64,000 bases of DNA from Pochonia chlamydosporia 170 (taxonomy: Eukaryota; Ascomycota; Sordariomycetes; Hypocreales; Clavicipitaceae), in assembly GCF_001653235.2 (NCBI RefSeq), contig NC_035794.1:4320549-4384548 (forward strand), read 5' to 3'. Position 1 is the first letter of the stretch, and each line of letters begins with the position of its first letter. Positions 35,184-47,991 of this stretch are shown piece by piece. A model generated the notes under the pieces. That model did not search any database and was not told the origin of the DNA. It saw only the letters and a program-made list of their open reading frames with translations. Position numbers and translations under genes: made by a program.

Positions 35184-37494
35184 CGTGAGAGTTTTTCTTT
35201 AGAAAGTAAGACTTGCAACGCCTAAGCAATTCGAAATAAAAATGATAAGCGAAATGCACTTTAAATAAGGGCAAGTTACATTTAGTTTGTACCCTGCGTT
35301 ACAGGCAACTTAATAAGTTTTCCGTTAAACATTAGATTCTTAGGCTTCCGCACGGACTTTCGTCGTTCAGCAAGACAATATGGCGCTAAATCGGCTGCAT
35401 CTCCTTCTAATAAAAGCATGGGGATGATTGTAATATTGACCAAAACATTTCCCCTAGCGCCCACATTGTACTTGGGCCAGCAGCAGGCCGTAGGCTACCA
35501 GGGTAATAGCAAGCAAGGCCGGGAGGTTGTAACAGCAATAGTCTGAACAATTACAATACGCCTGGTGGCTCAAACTGTGGCGGCAGCCATAGCACAGAGA
35601 TTCTAAATTCATGAGACGTTGAGTATTACAAATGACAACCACAAGTCATTGTATACTTGACATGTGTTGTCAACTTACATGCTGGAACTACCAGTCGTTT
35701 AGCCCCTGACTAGTGATTTAATTGTTGCCAATAAAGAGGCTTATGCCGCTGCACCCCGCATCGTGACGAACGCCTCTGAAGACTGTCGCGTCTCATGGCT
35801 AATCTGAATCACCCAATGTTCCCTGTTACGTTACCAGTCGCAAACAAAAGAGAACGCCACAGGAACGCCACTATTACTCTGCATAGAACCATATATTTGT
35901 ATTCCTCTCGCTACGTACGACAATTGACACGCTCCTAGTATAGACGCTCCATGCACAGTGCTTCGTTTGCTAGGGTTACAACTTTTCCCGGTTGCTTTCT
36001 CTACACGGGTAGTATAGTGTGGCTCGATAAAACAGACCAACATTTCTTTCGGGGCCGTAGGCTAACATCTGCATCACAAAGTTGGCCAGGATACAATGCT
36101 GCACACTTTTGAAAGAGACCAACGATCAAAGCTAGTTGACAGCGAACGCCACCGGGCATGACACCACAATTCAGACGATCAGACAACAATAAGTCACTAG
36201 GCAATGCTTCCGTTGTGGACCGCCAATATGTAAAGATCCATGTCCTTATCGGAAAGGTTGTTGAGTCAGGAACCTTGTTATTCGTCGCCAGAATGCGCGG
36301 TTGGAGTGTGGCGTGCCGCGAACTTACATTACCATTACTCGACTATTCTCAATTTAGCCAGCGACAGCCGAAAAGGTTGGAGGAATATCATTTGCTCAGT
36401 GTCAAGCCCAACAGTGAAGGTATCGGCGTGACAGCTCAGCCCAACCCCCTAACACCTTGACTTGTACCTACCAATAGCTCCAGTTGTGATGGCTTTTTAA
36501 ATGGTGTGGCCTCAATACCACATGTGTGCTAATAAGGCAGCAAAAAATATTTCAAATTCGACCTGCTAGCGCAGTCTTGGAGCAAGCAAAGCTTCTGGCT
36601 CACAGCACTGGAGGCCAAGTCTATGATCATAGAAGCATAAAACAAAACAATCGTGCGGTATGTCAGCTACAGAATCGTCTCCGCCGAACATCTCTAAAAC
36701 CATGTTGTCGACTGTGTGTCTCCTGTCTTTACTGGAAAAAAAAAAATATACACAATGCCTTATACGCTCCGTCCTGAGATCTTGAGAGACACATGGTTAG
36801 CGAGTCCTGTATCGGCGACCGTGAATAGTTGATTTCCACTTCGTCAAGGCTGCTTACCCTGGGGACCTACAGAACGGAAGCGGTCAAAGCCTCCATGCCG
36901 AAGTAATATTCAATGCCCAACTGCTTCATATGGCCAATCGTGTCCTGCTTTTCGGAGAGCATCAAGGTGGTTGCTATCTCTCCCATGGCCCCTGCCAGCA
37001 AACTTATCAGCCATAGCCGGGTTCCATTTGATGCCAACGGGTGTTCCAAACACTGCCGATTAGTCAGCCCATCTGACAAACCCGCCGCAGCGACCTCAAA
37101 CAAGCTGAACCCCTTCATATTTAAGTGCTAGCCGTCATCAGCCTCAATAGCGTGCCAGTTCGCTGCTTTCAGTAACGAGTCCTCCTCCACCAAACCCGGG
37201 CAGCTACCCTCATAATTAGAGAAGATTTCTGACGATAGATGATTCTTAGACGATTCAACTTCATTGTCAATTACGTACTATGAGAGAAGTATTGGAATCC
37301 GTTCCCTGGAGAATCCTGCAAATGGTCTTTGATACGTAGGTCGCAAGCAACGTCTGAGAGACCTATTGGTTTCTTTAACCGTCCATCAAGCATTCCCGGA
37401 AGAAACCAACTCGATTCTCATCAACGAATATCTGTGGGTCAATCATACGTAGCTCACAGCATCCCACCATACAATAATTGATCCCTTGCTCCCC
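35184..37494. other. Gene-poor region with one unassigned short ORF
   Basis: About 2.3 kb. The only open frame with protein-like composition is on the minus strand at 36867-37118 (83 codons: a helix-rich sequence with LWLISLLAGAMGE and LGIEYYFGMEAL). It has no recognised family and could be a relic exon. A poly-A run lies near 36740. Nothing else is supported. Confidence 0.35.
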
Positions 37495-39226
37495 CTAGGC
37501 CCCATTATCTGGATTTAGGACCATTTCGTTGATCAAGTTGCACCGATCCTGCAAGACCTTGGGGAGCGTCGTCTCGTCAAACTCGGAGCTAACATTGTAC
37601 ATTTGCTTCCCGTTGCCATACGTTGGCCAGTCCATCTCCCGCCCTTGCACAAAATTGAGCAGCTTTGCCTGGTACTCGTGTGCCAGCTTTGGATCGTCAA
37701 CTGGCGTCAACTCCTGGTTCACGTAAAAGTAATCTGGACACATTTTCCTGTTAGCATGCGGGGGATTATCGCCTTGGCCACTAAACTTGAAAACTCACAC
37801 AGCACATCCTGCCCGTGGACCGCCGGCGGAAACGAATTGATGAAAAGCTTGGTCCGCCCTGGAATTGCATTCGCCAGGTTATATATCTGGCACGCAAACA
37901 CCACATCCGTCACCCAGTCCCACGCAAGCTGCTCGGGCACCCGAGGGTGGTACTGCGCTTGTATCTTGGCAACTGTCTCGTTGCTAGCCGAGGGCAGTAT
38001 GCGCCGCACAATGTTAGGGAAGTTGGCGGGCATGTCGTTGTCGCTCGAAGTCGTCATCCCTTCGTTGGCCATGCTGCCCGCCGCAACTCGTGTCAGACCC
38101 TTATTGGCTTTACCGTCCAACAGCACCTGCAGCGGTATATCGGGGAAGTCTTTCCCATCGGGTGCGAGGCCAAAGCCGATACCAGGGCCAAAGTTGCCGC
38201 CGCCGCCCATGGCTGGCATGTCGTTTATGACAATGTGGTTGACTCTCTTGAGTTCCTCTTCAGACAAACGACGAAGACAGTCGATGGACGAGCAGTGTGC
38301 TGTTTTGAGCACAGTATTGAGGACTTCTCTTTGCCGGGACGCCACTTCTCGCCGTGGAGGTGCAGCTGGTGATGCGAGAAACATTTGCTGGAACGGCAGC
38401 TTGGCTTCACCTCCGCCTAATGTGCTCAAGTAATACAAGATCCCGGCGCCCGCGCTCTCGCCCATGGCAGTAATACGCGATGCGTCTCCGCCAAATTCGT
38501 GAATGTACTTGCTTGTCCACTCTGCTGCGGCGAGGCAGTCAAATAGCCCAATGTTGGCGTCCATGTCTTGGTCTTGGCTGTACATGAATCCGCTCACACC
38601 GAGTCTGCCGCCAAAGTTTAAAGTCAGCAATGCTCGTGTCCACTCGCCAGGTTATCGTGCTTTTTAACAAACCTGTAATTATTTGCAACAAAGATGAATT
38701 TGTCTTTACCCATAATGTGCATCTGATCAAAAATGCCCATCGGATTCGAAAGAAACTCCTTGGACCCGAACGCATATGCACTGCCGACAAACCAGTGTAA
38801 AACCGGCACACCATCATCGGGCTTCACCCCCTCCGGTACAAATACATCCAGAAACAGGCAATCCTCAGTCCCATACGTAGTACCGTTTCCTGGGAACGGC
38901 ACCTGCCACGGCGCGGTGGAGATGCAGGTGCTATTCTGGAGTCGATTATGACCATCTTGGATTCCATGCTGGTAGGGCACGTCGGTATCAGGCTTACGGA
39001 AGCGCTTATCCGCCACGGGAGCGTTCCCGAAGCGGATGTTCTTATAGATGGATACCCGCTGGCCGGAGGCCGTGGTGTTAATGTACGTTGGAACGTGTTT
39101 GGCGTAGCCTAGGTCCACAAGCCCAGGCGGATTATGAGGTGAGCATGACGATGATGATGGTGGTGCTTCTGGGGAGGGAACAGCGTAGTTGAAGAGGAGT
39201 TGGGTCACTGCGAAGGCCTTTTTCAT
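37495..39226 (-). CDS. Type-B carboxylesterase/lipase, secreted
   Basis: An alpha/beta-hydrolase of the carboxylesterase type-B family, hydrolysing esters. The frame extends upstream without ATG. The ATG at 39226 begins a short hydrophobic leader (possible signal peptide), then IRFGNAPV, TEDCLFLDVFVPEG and the oxyanion-hole region WFVGSAYAFGS. Intron 1 is 38672-38605 (68 bp), rejoining NYR|LGVSGF. Exon 2 holds the nucleophile elbow GESAGAG (about 38450), the acid Glu in SMANEG and the His in AVHGQD. Exon 3 (up to 37743, ending 37495) supplies the C-terminus. The second intron (about 37745-37798) needs a weak GTGTGA donor to keep frame, because the better-looking GTGAGT would shift it. The catalytic triad is complete. 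Substrate unknown. The divergent regulator at 40019 may control it. Confidence 0.8.
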
Positions 39227-40018
39227 TTTGAAGGTGATACGCGCTTTTGCCACCACGGTATTGTGATCAGTGTGGATGTTGTGTCAGTGTGCTCATGGTG
39301 AAGTCAACGTGGCGGTCGATGGTACTTTTATAATGAATTGGTCTGGTTTTCGTAATTGCGAATTAGTGGTCTCATTTTGGAAAACGTCCCTTTACCTTCA
39401 AGAATGAGCGGTTTTGCTCTTTGCATATACATTTAGGCGTGTTGTCCTGGCCAAGCATCGTGCTCATGACGCAACACAAGATGGGCTACGTCCGCGGTTA
39501 GCTTAGGCACCGGACATTGAATTATGCTGAGCGTCTTTCGTATAGCTGACTTTTAGCAGTGTTAAGCTAGGTTTCAGGACGATCATGTTGGCATTATGCA
39601 GTGATGAGCTTCTAGGGCGACCCGACTGTTGCCCCAGAAAGGAAAACGTCCGCATGTGACAAACCCGGAAAAGGCCATGGGAGAAAACTCATCTTTTTGG
39701 TACGTTTTAATTGGTACCTGTGAAATTAGAACAAAAAGCGTACCTGGTCAGGCAGGCGATTACGCGAACCTTGTTAAACGCTTGCCGTAGACATCAATGA
39801 TCTGACGACTGCGTTTCCAAAAAAGGGAAACGACAAGTCTGTGGCGAAGCTGACATGGATTTGGCATTATTGATCTCAAGCTTGGATCCACAGTTTCGGC
39901 ACCACTAGCTTCTTTCCGTTGTTGTTCGACTTCCAGCTTGCAGCCGCGGACTGACGTTTTCCATACTTGACTTCATTTAAATTTTCGGCTGGGTATTCTA
40001 CCAGGCGCTGCTCGTAAC
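39227..40018. promoter_or_regulatory. Divergent promoter region, carboxylesterase / Zn2Cys6 regulator
   Basis: About 790 bp between divergent start codons. No coding sequence is supported. Both genes must take their promoters from this stretch, so co-regulation is possible. Confidence 0.4.
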
Positions 40019-41498
40019 ATGGCAAGCATGGCAAAAGCCAAGACCAAGCCCGCGTACCAAGTCCTCTCGTTCCGCCAAAACCGAGAAGTTGAGGCTAGAT
40101 GCTACAAGAAGCGCAAGGCGCACCGAAAGTCAAAGGGTGGCTGTTTTGGTTGCAAAGTCAAGCGGGTCAAAGTACGAAAACCGCGGCAGTAACAAACCAA
40201 CATTGAACCCGTTTCCGCCTTTTGCCCTTCCGTTACTAATGATGAGATGTATGTAGTGCGATGAGGGCAAGCCATCATGTGGACGATGTTGGCGCTCCTG
40301 TGTGCAGTGCAACTATGTCTCCGAAACCACGGAGCTACCACCGTCAACATGCCTCCCCAGGCGCAACGACAATTCCACGACGATGACGACGACGACGACG
40401 ACGACGGGTCGTTTGTACAGCGAGCCATCTCTTTCTGGCCTCGTTGAAACCATATCCGGCTCACCGTCGCCCATTAGCGGCATCCCGCGCCTCGCGCTGC
40501 TAAACCACCTTCGCCATCACTTCGACGGCATCCAGGGTCTAGAGACAGCAGGCGGCAACTTAGGCGCGATTATCAAGCTCGGCATGGCTAGGCCACATCT
40601 CCTCGATGCCACGCTGGCCATTGCCGCCTCGCACCTACGGCACTGCTTCCAGCAGCGGCGGTGGCAGCAGCATCAGCAGAAACAGCTACCTATCACTCAG
40701 GAGCCTCGCGGAATGGTAGCATCATGCCGCATTGCCGAATGTTTTCAGCAATCCCTAGCCCTTCGCAACTTCCAGCACGCGCTGACGCTTCCCCTGGACC
40801 AGCAGGGCTCCGATGCGCTGCTGATTACCTCAATGATGCTAAACCTGCTCACGTTTTCCATGGTGGAGTCCAGAGACGACGAACGCAGCTCGTGGGTGTT
40901 TAGCCGCGACCCAGACCGGCTGAACTGGTTCTCTGTAAACATGGGCCTCAAGACGTTGCTGCTGCGCACAAAGGAGTACAGAGACGGCTCGCTTCTGCAG
41001 ACGGTCTTTGGAGCGTCAGACGATGAAAAGGGTACCTTTCATGGAGAGGAGCAGAGGCCGCTAGATGCTGTCCCAGAGTATTGGATGAAGATGTGCGGAC
41101 TGTCTGCGAAAGATGACACCGTTGACGACGTGTTTTATGAACCGCTTCGCATTTTAGCCGTGGTGCGAGACCTGCCCGTTTCTCACGAGGCTATCTGGCT
41201 GTACTTGAATTTCTTCGGCAAGCTTGATGTTGAGTTTCGTGATTTGCTGGGGGACGAGGATGAGCGTGCCATGTGGGTGTTTGGGTATTGGCTTGGCTTA
41301 CTGTGTCGCTTTGAACATGTGTGGTGGTTCCGTACGCGGGCTGCTAATGATTACCGTGCAATTTGTACATGGCTAGATCAGCGGCGTGTGAGGCAGAGAG
41401 TGGGCGAGGAAGGATTGATGTGGGCTGCACTCATGGATGATTTGGAGTCGGCACATGTACGGCCTTGTGGTTCTAGAGAGTGGGAGAGTTTTCCTTGA
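40019..41498 (+). CDS. Zn2Cys6 transcription factor (sterol-uptake-regulator-like layout)
   Basis: Exon 1 (40019-40171) ends with the basic stretch KAHRKSKGGCFGCKVKRVK. An 85-bp intron (40172-40256, GTACGA..TAG) splits the zinc cluster, and exon 2 continues CDEGKPSCGRCWRSCVQC, giving all six cysteines. The total is about 465 residues. A run of about nine threonines coded by an ACG microsatellite (40375-40410) lies just after the DNA-binding domain. The remainder (LLNHLRHHFDGI, LLDATLAIAASHLRH, DALLITSMMLNLLTFS, VWWFRTRAANDYRA) has the layout of the fungal-specific factor domain of the 'RKAHRKS..CxxCK' group of regulators. No lesion is evident. It is divergent from the carboxylesterase at 37495, a possible target. 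Confidence 0.85.
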
Positions 41499-41884
41499 CA
41501 CATGGAGATTTATGTCAACATTAAATCCAGTCTGGTCAATTTGTCGCCCCGTTTCCACACACGGAGTTTGGCCTGCAACATGTCATTGTCTGCAGCCTCC
41601 TGAAATACATCGCGGTCAAGCCAAGGGTGAATAGATCTCCAGATGTCGTCAAACCCAAATACTGGACTCTCTCAAGGGCCGTACCATTTTCCAACAAGGT
41701 CAACGCTTGCACATGGGAGCAGCGACGCAGCTGAATGGCTGTTGCCAAACAAGTCTAGGGCAGTCTGCCACTTGTCCTGAGTCTCATCATCAGTAAACAC
41801 CAGACGCTAATCGAATTAATCTGTGGAGAGGGCGGGATGTCAGCAGGCTTCGACAATGCCAGGGGATCATTCGTGGGGTGAAAC
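41499..41884. other. Short convergent spacer, no gene
   Basis: Lies between the 3' ends of the plus-strand regulator and the minus-strand decayed regulator. Nothing supported. Confidence 0.35.
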
Positions 41885-44800
41885 TATACCAGATGCGTTC
41901 GGGCCGAACCAGTCTGACTAGGATCATCGACAGGAGGCATGAGTCTCCTCCAAGAACACGACACACCTCTCTGAACATTTCTTTACGATAGCAAGTCCAT
42001 GTCTATGTATGAGTGGTGATAGCATTCTAAGGAAGATGTGCATAATGTAGAAGAAACTCCGGCTGCGCCAGATGGTGCTTCTCACATGAACAGCTTTGCT
42101 TTGTCCTTATCGCCTTTAGAGCACAATCATATCTCCCGCAGCGTTAAAGTTTTCAAAAAAGTCTGCGGACAGGGCAGTCCAAGCTTCGGGGCTAATATCC
42201 ATGCCCAAAAATGGATCCTAGTAGACAAGCCTCAGCAACAAGGCCCTAACCCTAAGAGTAAAACGAGAAGTGGGAAGGGGAAACATCAAATACCTCGGGT
42301 ATCGCGGTGCAGGTGTCTGCAGGACTATTCGCGTGGGTGGTTTCTCTTGTAGGGACATGCATCTGGGCACTGGCCCTTTTCATGGCCCTGCCAGCCAAGG
42401 CAACAGCTTCCCGGGGAAACCGAAACGAGACTTGTGACGATGTCAATTGGTGAATGTGCCCAAAGTGACCGGAACCAATGTCCAGAAAAGACAGGTCAGA
42501 TGTCGTGGTGGCCTGTGCGGGGTGATTCAGAATATAAATGAAGAGGTTGATAATGGCAAGCATGGGCTAATAGAACGCGACTCTGCATAAACGCGTTAGA
42601 CGAGACTCATTTACGGTGCCTGGAGGGTGTGTACTTGCGGTTGTGGTGATCCAATATCGGGCGCCCAGTGTTTGAGTGATGCGAGAATTTGGCGGGCTGC
42701 CTCTGCAACACGGCTCGAGTTTTGCATGACGGGATCGCGGAGCGCATTGTTATTCACATCGACGTTGAGTATTCCTGAGCTGATCCACGGGTAGTGGAAG
42801 TTGGCGTGCAAGGCAATCACGCTGCCATGGTAGGCTCTGTGCAGACTATGATGTTTTATCAAAGAAAATAACCGCTAGGTCATTTAGCAAAAGGGAACGC
42901 TCCGCTGATGCAGAGAGATAGTACAGGCTATATTCCGTTGACATGTTTGCTTTGACTCGGTGAGGGCCGGTAAGATGCAATAGGGCATCGGCATCCAACG
43001 ACAGATGATCTGGGAGACAGAGTCGCCGCTCCGTGAGCTTGGTTTCAAACTCCTCGATTTCTCGAAGCAGATCGTCTGCAGATTGGTTGAGCGACTGGGG
43101 AGATAATAGGCGTTTCATCATCTGAGAGCAAATTTGAGCGTGTCTGATGTAAGCGGTGCATATGGATATGTCAAGAGTGCTACCAGCTGGGATGCTGATG
43201 GGAATTTCACAACTAATGTCTTCATCGTCCAGCATCTGCAAAAAAACGCGTCAACAACTCGTCCTCCGCCAAGGCGATGATGATGCAGCAACAGGCTAAT
43301 ACTTACAGAGGGACGACCGCAGCGCATAGCCAGGTATTTGTCGTAGCAATACAAAGCCCAAAAGGTCCAATTGCGATGCAAAACTTCATCGTCGGGTAGG
43401 TTCCAGGCTTTTGATGGCTGCCTGTGCAGGCCCCTGGATTGTGCGAGTCGAACCGCGGCCGCACACAACATGTACTCGACAGCTGGACTTCCCAGAAGCT
43501 CTGCGTATGAAGTCTGTCGCTCATCAGCAAGTACTCCAGTGGTCTACATGCAGCTATGCAAAACAGGGGATCTCACCATGGCCATCAATGCCCGAACAGC
43601 GCCGAGGCCAGTTGGCATGAAAATCAAATTGGTGTAAACAGACAAAGCGTTCAAAAAGAATTGCAAAGACTGTTTTCGGATCTCCATGAAGTCTTTGGTC
43701 CCGTCCCTCGCTGCAGAGGCCCGACAGCCTACTGCGTACACGGCATTTCGCATCGCGTACGAGGCAGCGTCGTCATCTTGGGTGTCCAGCCCTTGATAGT
43801 GGCGACGCAAGTGATGTTCAAATTGTGGCCGATATACAACACCAAATATACTGTCGTGGGAATACTAAAAATAACCTTTGGCCATTGGTCAGCTCCGCGT
43901 AGAGCAAGGCTCGTTATGTGAAAATACTGGGATGCACCTGTTGCGTATTGCCAAGCCTCGTCAAAGTCTGGCTCTGGGCCAGCTTTTTGGATCGGACACT
44001 GAGAGAGGCTGAGATGTTTGGTCCAGTCAGCTGTTAGACCTCGAGCAACATCGCCAAACCCAGATGATTTTGTCTTTACAGAGACCCATCGTATGCCCGG
44101 CTCGGAGCATATGGAGAGCCAGGATCCGGGGCCTAGAACAGGTCAGTGTGTAATTGGGTAGAGGCTCAAAGGACTATATGACAAACCGTGGTGCTCCCAG
44201 TTGATCTGCAACCATAATATAAGCCATCAGCTAGGAAGATGACGGAGCATGGCTCCCAGAGTTGATACTCACATTCTTCAGGTCTATTGTAGCTTCCTCG
44301 CGATCCACATCGACTATCCTGGGAGTCACAATATCCTGAGCGCGTGGCTGCGGGACGTACTCTGGAGCAACACCAGTCCGAAAGAGCACCACGTCAGTTG
44401 GCGACGAAGTGCTTGGGTGAACTGGCTCAAGGACTGTGGTGGCACCGGTGGCATCAGACCTTGGACCTGCTTTAGTTGGAGTTGGCCGCCGTGCATCTGG
44501 CCGCGGAAGCATGTCAACAGGCCTCATGATGGCGTTTCGAACAACGATGCTGCCACTGTCCTCTCCAGGAGGACCGTTTTCTCCTTCATGAACGAAATGA
44601 AACTGCTTGGTCGAGGCTGTCGAGGTTGTCGAGTTTGCGCGACTCCCGAGAGAAGGCAGGCGCCTGATGCTGTGCTCCTTGCGCTTCCTGCGAGATCTGG
44701 TGAGATATATGCATTGCTTGTGGCGGTCCTAGTCCCGTCAGATGGTGTTTTGTGCGAACAGACATTCGACATACATGACAATTGCCACAGGGCATAGAAA

Positions 44801-44934
44801 CATCACCTGCAGAAGAGGACTTAGTCGTCGATGGCTACACGTGGAATACTCGGAACCACGTACACTTGACCTTTTTTTTTCCTGCAGTGACTGCAGGCTT
44901 TCGACAAGGTAGCCAGCTCGCCGTATTGCGACAT
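41885..44934 (-). pseudogene. Multi-exon Zn2Cys6 transcription factor, frameshifted
   Basis: Reading from the ATG at 44934, the sequence gives LSKACSHCRKKK and then a run of nine A (forward T run 44872-44880). With eight A it would read RKKKVKC, followed by a GTACGT donor and, after an intron ending in CAG, DVSMPCGNCHVC. With nine, the frame is lost inside the zinc cluster. Further pieces fit a typical fungal_trans regulator: a linker with MRPVDMLPRPDARR (44500), LCAAAVRLAQSRGLHRQ and WALYCYDKYLAMRCGRPS (43400), MLDDEDISCEIP (43230), YHGSVIALHANFHYPW (42830), PMLAIINLFIYIL (42560) and a C-terminal piece to about 41885. A second frame change lies near 42850. Homopolymer error cannot be excluded for the first. 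Exon borders are approximate. Confidence 0.65.
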
Positions 44935-45709
44935 GGCCCATTTCTCGGCGTCGAGATGAGGTCTGGTTAAAGTATGGAGGAATCTGAGGCGTGCGGCATA
45001 GGAGAAGAGTGCATGTGAGGGTCTCTGGAGCCAAATAGCTCCAAATGTCCGACCAGACACCTGAAGCAGACAAGATTGACGTCTCCAGCGCTGGAGTAGG
45101 GGCCTAACACAACAAGTCAGTCGTCCCCTACATGTAACCACTAGACCATAGCCATGTTGAGTCTGGTCGGGTCTGGTATTTCCCTTTTAGCTGGCCCGCC
45201 ATCTGAAGACATCTGGACCAACACTGAACGGTTCCCTGCATTTCCTGGTGCAATAGTACTGGGGTTCTAGTGGAAGCAAATTCGGCGGTTCGGGCATTTC
45301 AACAACGCCATTTCACAGCCCCAGCAGGTGGCGTCAACCAAACGGCACGGGGTCAACTGGTTGGAAGCTTGAGAACAAAGATACAGGTTTGGAGTTCTGT
45401 GGCACTTGGACTTTGGAGTGTAGGACAATCGGAAGTTCGGTAAGGACCTGGCCAGAGCCACAGGCGCAAACCAAGATTGGGCTCTGTGTCTTGTTATGCT
45501 CTGAATGTGAGGCATTGGTAAGCCAGTCACCCCGAGAAGGACTATGCTAACCCGGAGTAGTAAGTGCTCTGGAGGTTGGATTACGACTGGGCTCGGCTCG
45601 AGATCTAAATATGCCCAACTTGCTGGACATGAGAACATTTTATGTTGGAGATTACCACGTGTCTAGTGCCTAATGTCGCACAGACAAATTGGATTCTTAA
45701 GAAGGACAT
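44935..45709. other. Intergenic, no gene seen
   Basis: About 775 bp between the decayed regulator start and the decayed transporter's 3' end (both minus strand). Short frames lack motifs. Confidence 0.35.
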
Positions 45710-47625
45710 CTAGTCAGTCTTGAGGCTCAAGTCACCTCCCCATTCCCTCAGAGCCTTGCCGTACACTTGCAAGATAGTGACAATCGGAAACACGGCAGCA
45801 CAAACAGCTGCCTGTGTTCCAAAAGCTGCTTCTGCGCCCACGCGGCTGACCCATTCGACTTGAAAGTAGCTGATGATGAAGCCGCCCGCCGTGCGCGAAA
45901 AGTTCACCTACATAGCAAGTTCTCCGTTCGCCCGCGGATAGCAGTTCAACAAGTAAACGTTGAGGCTGGCCGAGTTGACAATCCAGCCAAACGTGTAGAA
46001 CCCCCACCCCAAAGCCACCCACATGTAGTGATATGAGCGCTGCAGGGAGAAACCCACGAGGACCAGGCCTGCAAGCATAAGGGTATGGCAAGCCAGGTAA
46101 TGAGCAGCCGAGATTCAGGAGCGAATTGACCCTCGTTGCGCCGCATATGAAACCGAGCCAGCATGTCATGTAGCCAGTGACCTATTGTGTAGGCGAGGAC
46201 TGCAGCTACGATCGGGGCAAAGAACATGAACACTGATGGCGTTGGTTATATTAGCGCTGAACAACCGTGGAACGGGAGAAGAGACAGTACCATGATGAGA
46301 GCCATGACATACCAATCTGTTTCGGCCCAAAACCATATAAGCTGGTCAGAAATATAGGAAGCGTGGCGTTGATCGCAACGAGCCAGGCGAAGACGCAAAC
46401 GTAGTAAAAATTAGCCAGGAGAACCACAGGCCTTGTTAGAACTTTGAAAGATCTCATAACAGCCTCTGAAAACGAATTACGATATTTTCGCGAATGCCAC
46501 TGTTCAACGCCAACTAAGCGTAGCCACCGAGGTTGTCGGACGGGTTGCATGTCAGTGGGAATGTCTCGATTATAATACGTTTCTTCACCAAATAGAATTA
46601 CACCTATCAAGGCAACTCCCGTCAAGATGGAGTAAATCCAAAACGGCCACCTCCATGATAGACTGATGGACATGAAGGACGCCAGTAGAGGACCCAAGAA
46701 GGGCGAGAGAATCACGCAAGACTGCCACAGGTTGGTTTTGCTTCTGAAACAAACTGTTAATATGGTCTTCTTCTTTTCCCTGCTGGAATCTGCTTACGCC
46801 TGCCTGTGAAAAAATAATAGATCCTTGATAAACATGAGGCCGCCCTGTCAAAGTGCCATCAGTCCAGACTGATCGAGACTCGAGGTACGGATTGGGGCCT
46901 GCTTACGCCTTGAGCAGCTCCCGCGAAAAACCCATTCATGACGCGTGGTACGAAGAATCCCATAAAGCCACGGGTGGCTACGTCGGCAATGGATGTGACA
47001 AAAGCAGCGAGCATGAACCAGAACAGCACAAGAAGACGGCCAAAGTATGCAGAGAGCATGACGGCCACAACACCTCCATCGCCAACCATGAACTGATTTC
47101 CTGACTGCGAGTGGTTCACAACGTCGGGTGTGATTCCATATTCTCTGTGTCGCCGTAAGTAGGAAGCCCGAACCCAATTCAGCAATCAACTCACTCTGCT
47201 TGGGCTGCAAGTGTCGCAGCACCAGTCACGCTGCCGTAGTCTGGCAGAAACGAACATGCAATGACCACTCCCAATATCAGGTTCTTCTTGGCAGATGGCC
47301 ATTTCAGAGGGTCATCGGGGCTTTCAGAAGGCTGCGGTACCAGTTCCACATGCTCATCTGGTGTCAGTTTCACACCATTAGAAATGACCGATGTCGGGTT
47401 TTGTTCCAGGTCATTGTTGGCTGCCAGAGGCTTTTCGGTGCCATTTTCGAGTTGATTCTGCACTGCCGACGAGCTTATCGTGTTGACCTTTGGGACACGC
47501 TTTCCAGTTTGATTGCTTGGGAGTCCGGAATCGTAGACAACATATTTGACATACAACTGCCACTCACATTTGGTGCACTTATATAGAGACTTCTGCCTGT
47601 GTTTAGCCTGGACCCTGGAACGCAA
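45710..47625 (-). pseudogene. MFS efflux transporter (DHA1-like), decayed
   Basis: A multi-exon drug:H+ antiporter-type gene. The N-terminal exon (47625-47191) ends in SPDDPLKWPSAKKNLILGVVIAC, the usual entry to TM1. Later pieces show FMGFFVPRVMNGFFAGAAQG, PFLGPLLASFMSISLSWRWPFWIYSILTG, FGEETYYNRDIP, FKVLTRPVVLLANFYYV and LTSLYGFGPKQIG. Near 46085 the frame shifts between TWLAIP and MLAGLVLVG. Near 45910 the Trp expected before VNFSRTAGGF is TAG. The last exon (to 45710) is otherwise normal and ends after YGKALREWGGDL. No in-frame ATG was found for the first exon, so the start is unresolved. In life it would be a plasma-membrane exporter of toxic or polyamine-like molecules. As read, it is non-functional. 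Confidence 0.7.
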
Positions 47626-47991
47626 CCTCGAACAGCTTAGACTTTATGCATTTATTCTCTACATGTTGTACCAGAAGGGCAAGGAAATCTGCAAGCAAGC
47701 TTTCGTGGTCCAGCGTTCCGCCGTAAGTAAATCGTCCAGTGTCCTGACCTAAGCGACTATGTGCTGATTAAGTCGAAGCTGATGATGCTCGTTACCTACG
47801 GAAATTCCGCCATATCTCTTGATATTGATTTCACACCTAGTGATGTTCTGGCTATTATATCCCTGGTGGGCAGTGAAATTAAGCATGCAAGGCGGCTCAC
47901 GCATGATTTTTGGTTTCATATGCTATTAACTTTAGTATGGAGTTACCTTTGGGAAGGACGCGAACCTCTCAGAAATTGGAAGATACAGTGA
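47626..47991. other. Spacer with a short unassigned plus-strand ORF
   Basis: An ORF at 47761-47991 (76 codons) runs into the CorA-like relic that follows and may be its eroded 5' part. No motif is recognisable in it. The promoter of the transporter on the minus strand also lies here. Confidence 0.35.

Noticed and set aside
36867..37118. Short minus-strand ORF with protein-like composition
   Set aside because: No recognised family, no splice partners found and no context. Mentioned only inside the intergenic entry.
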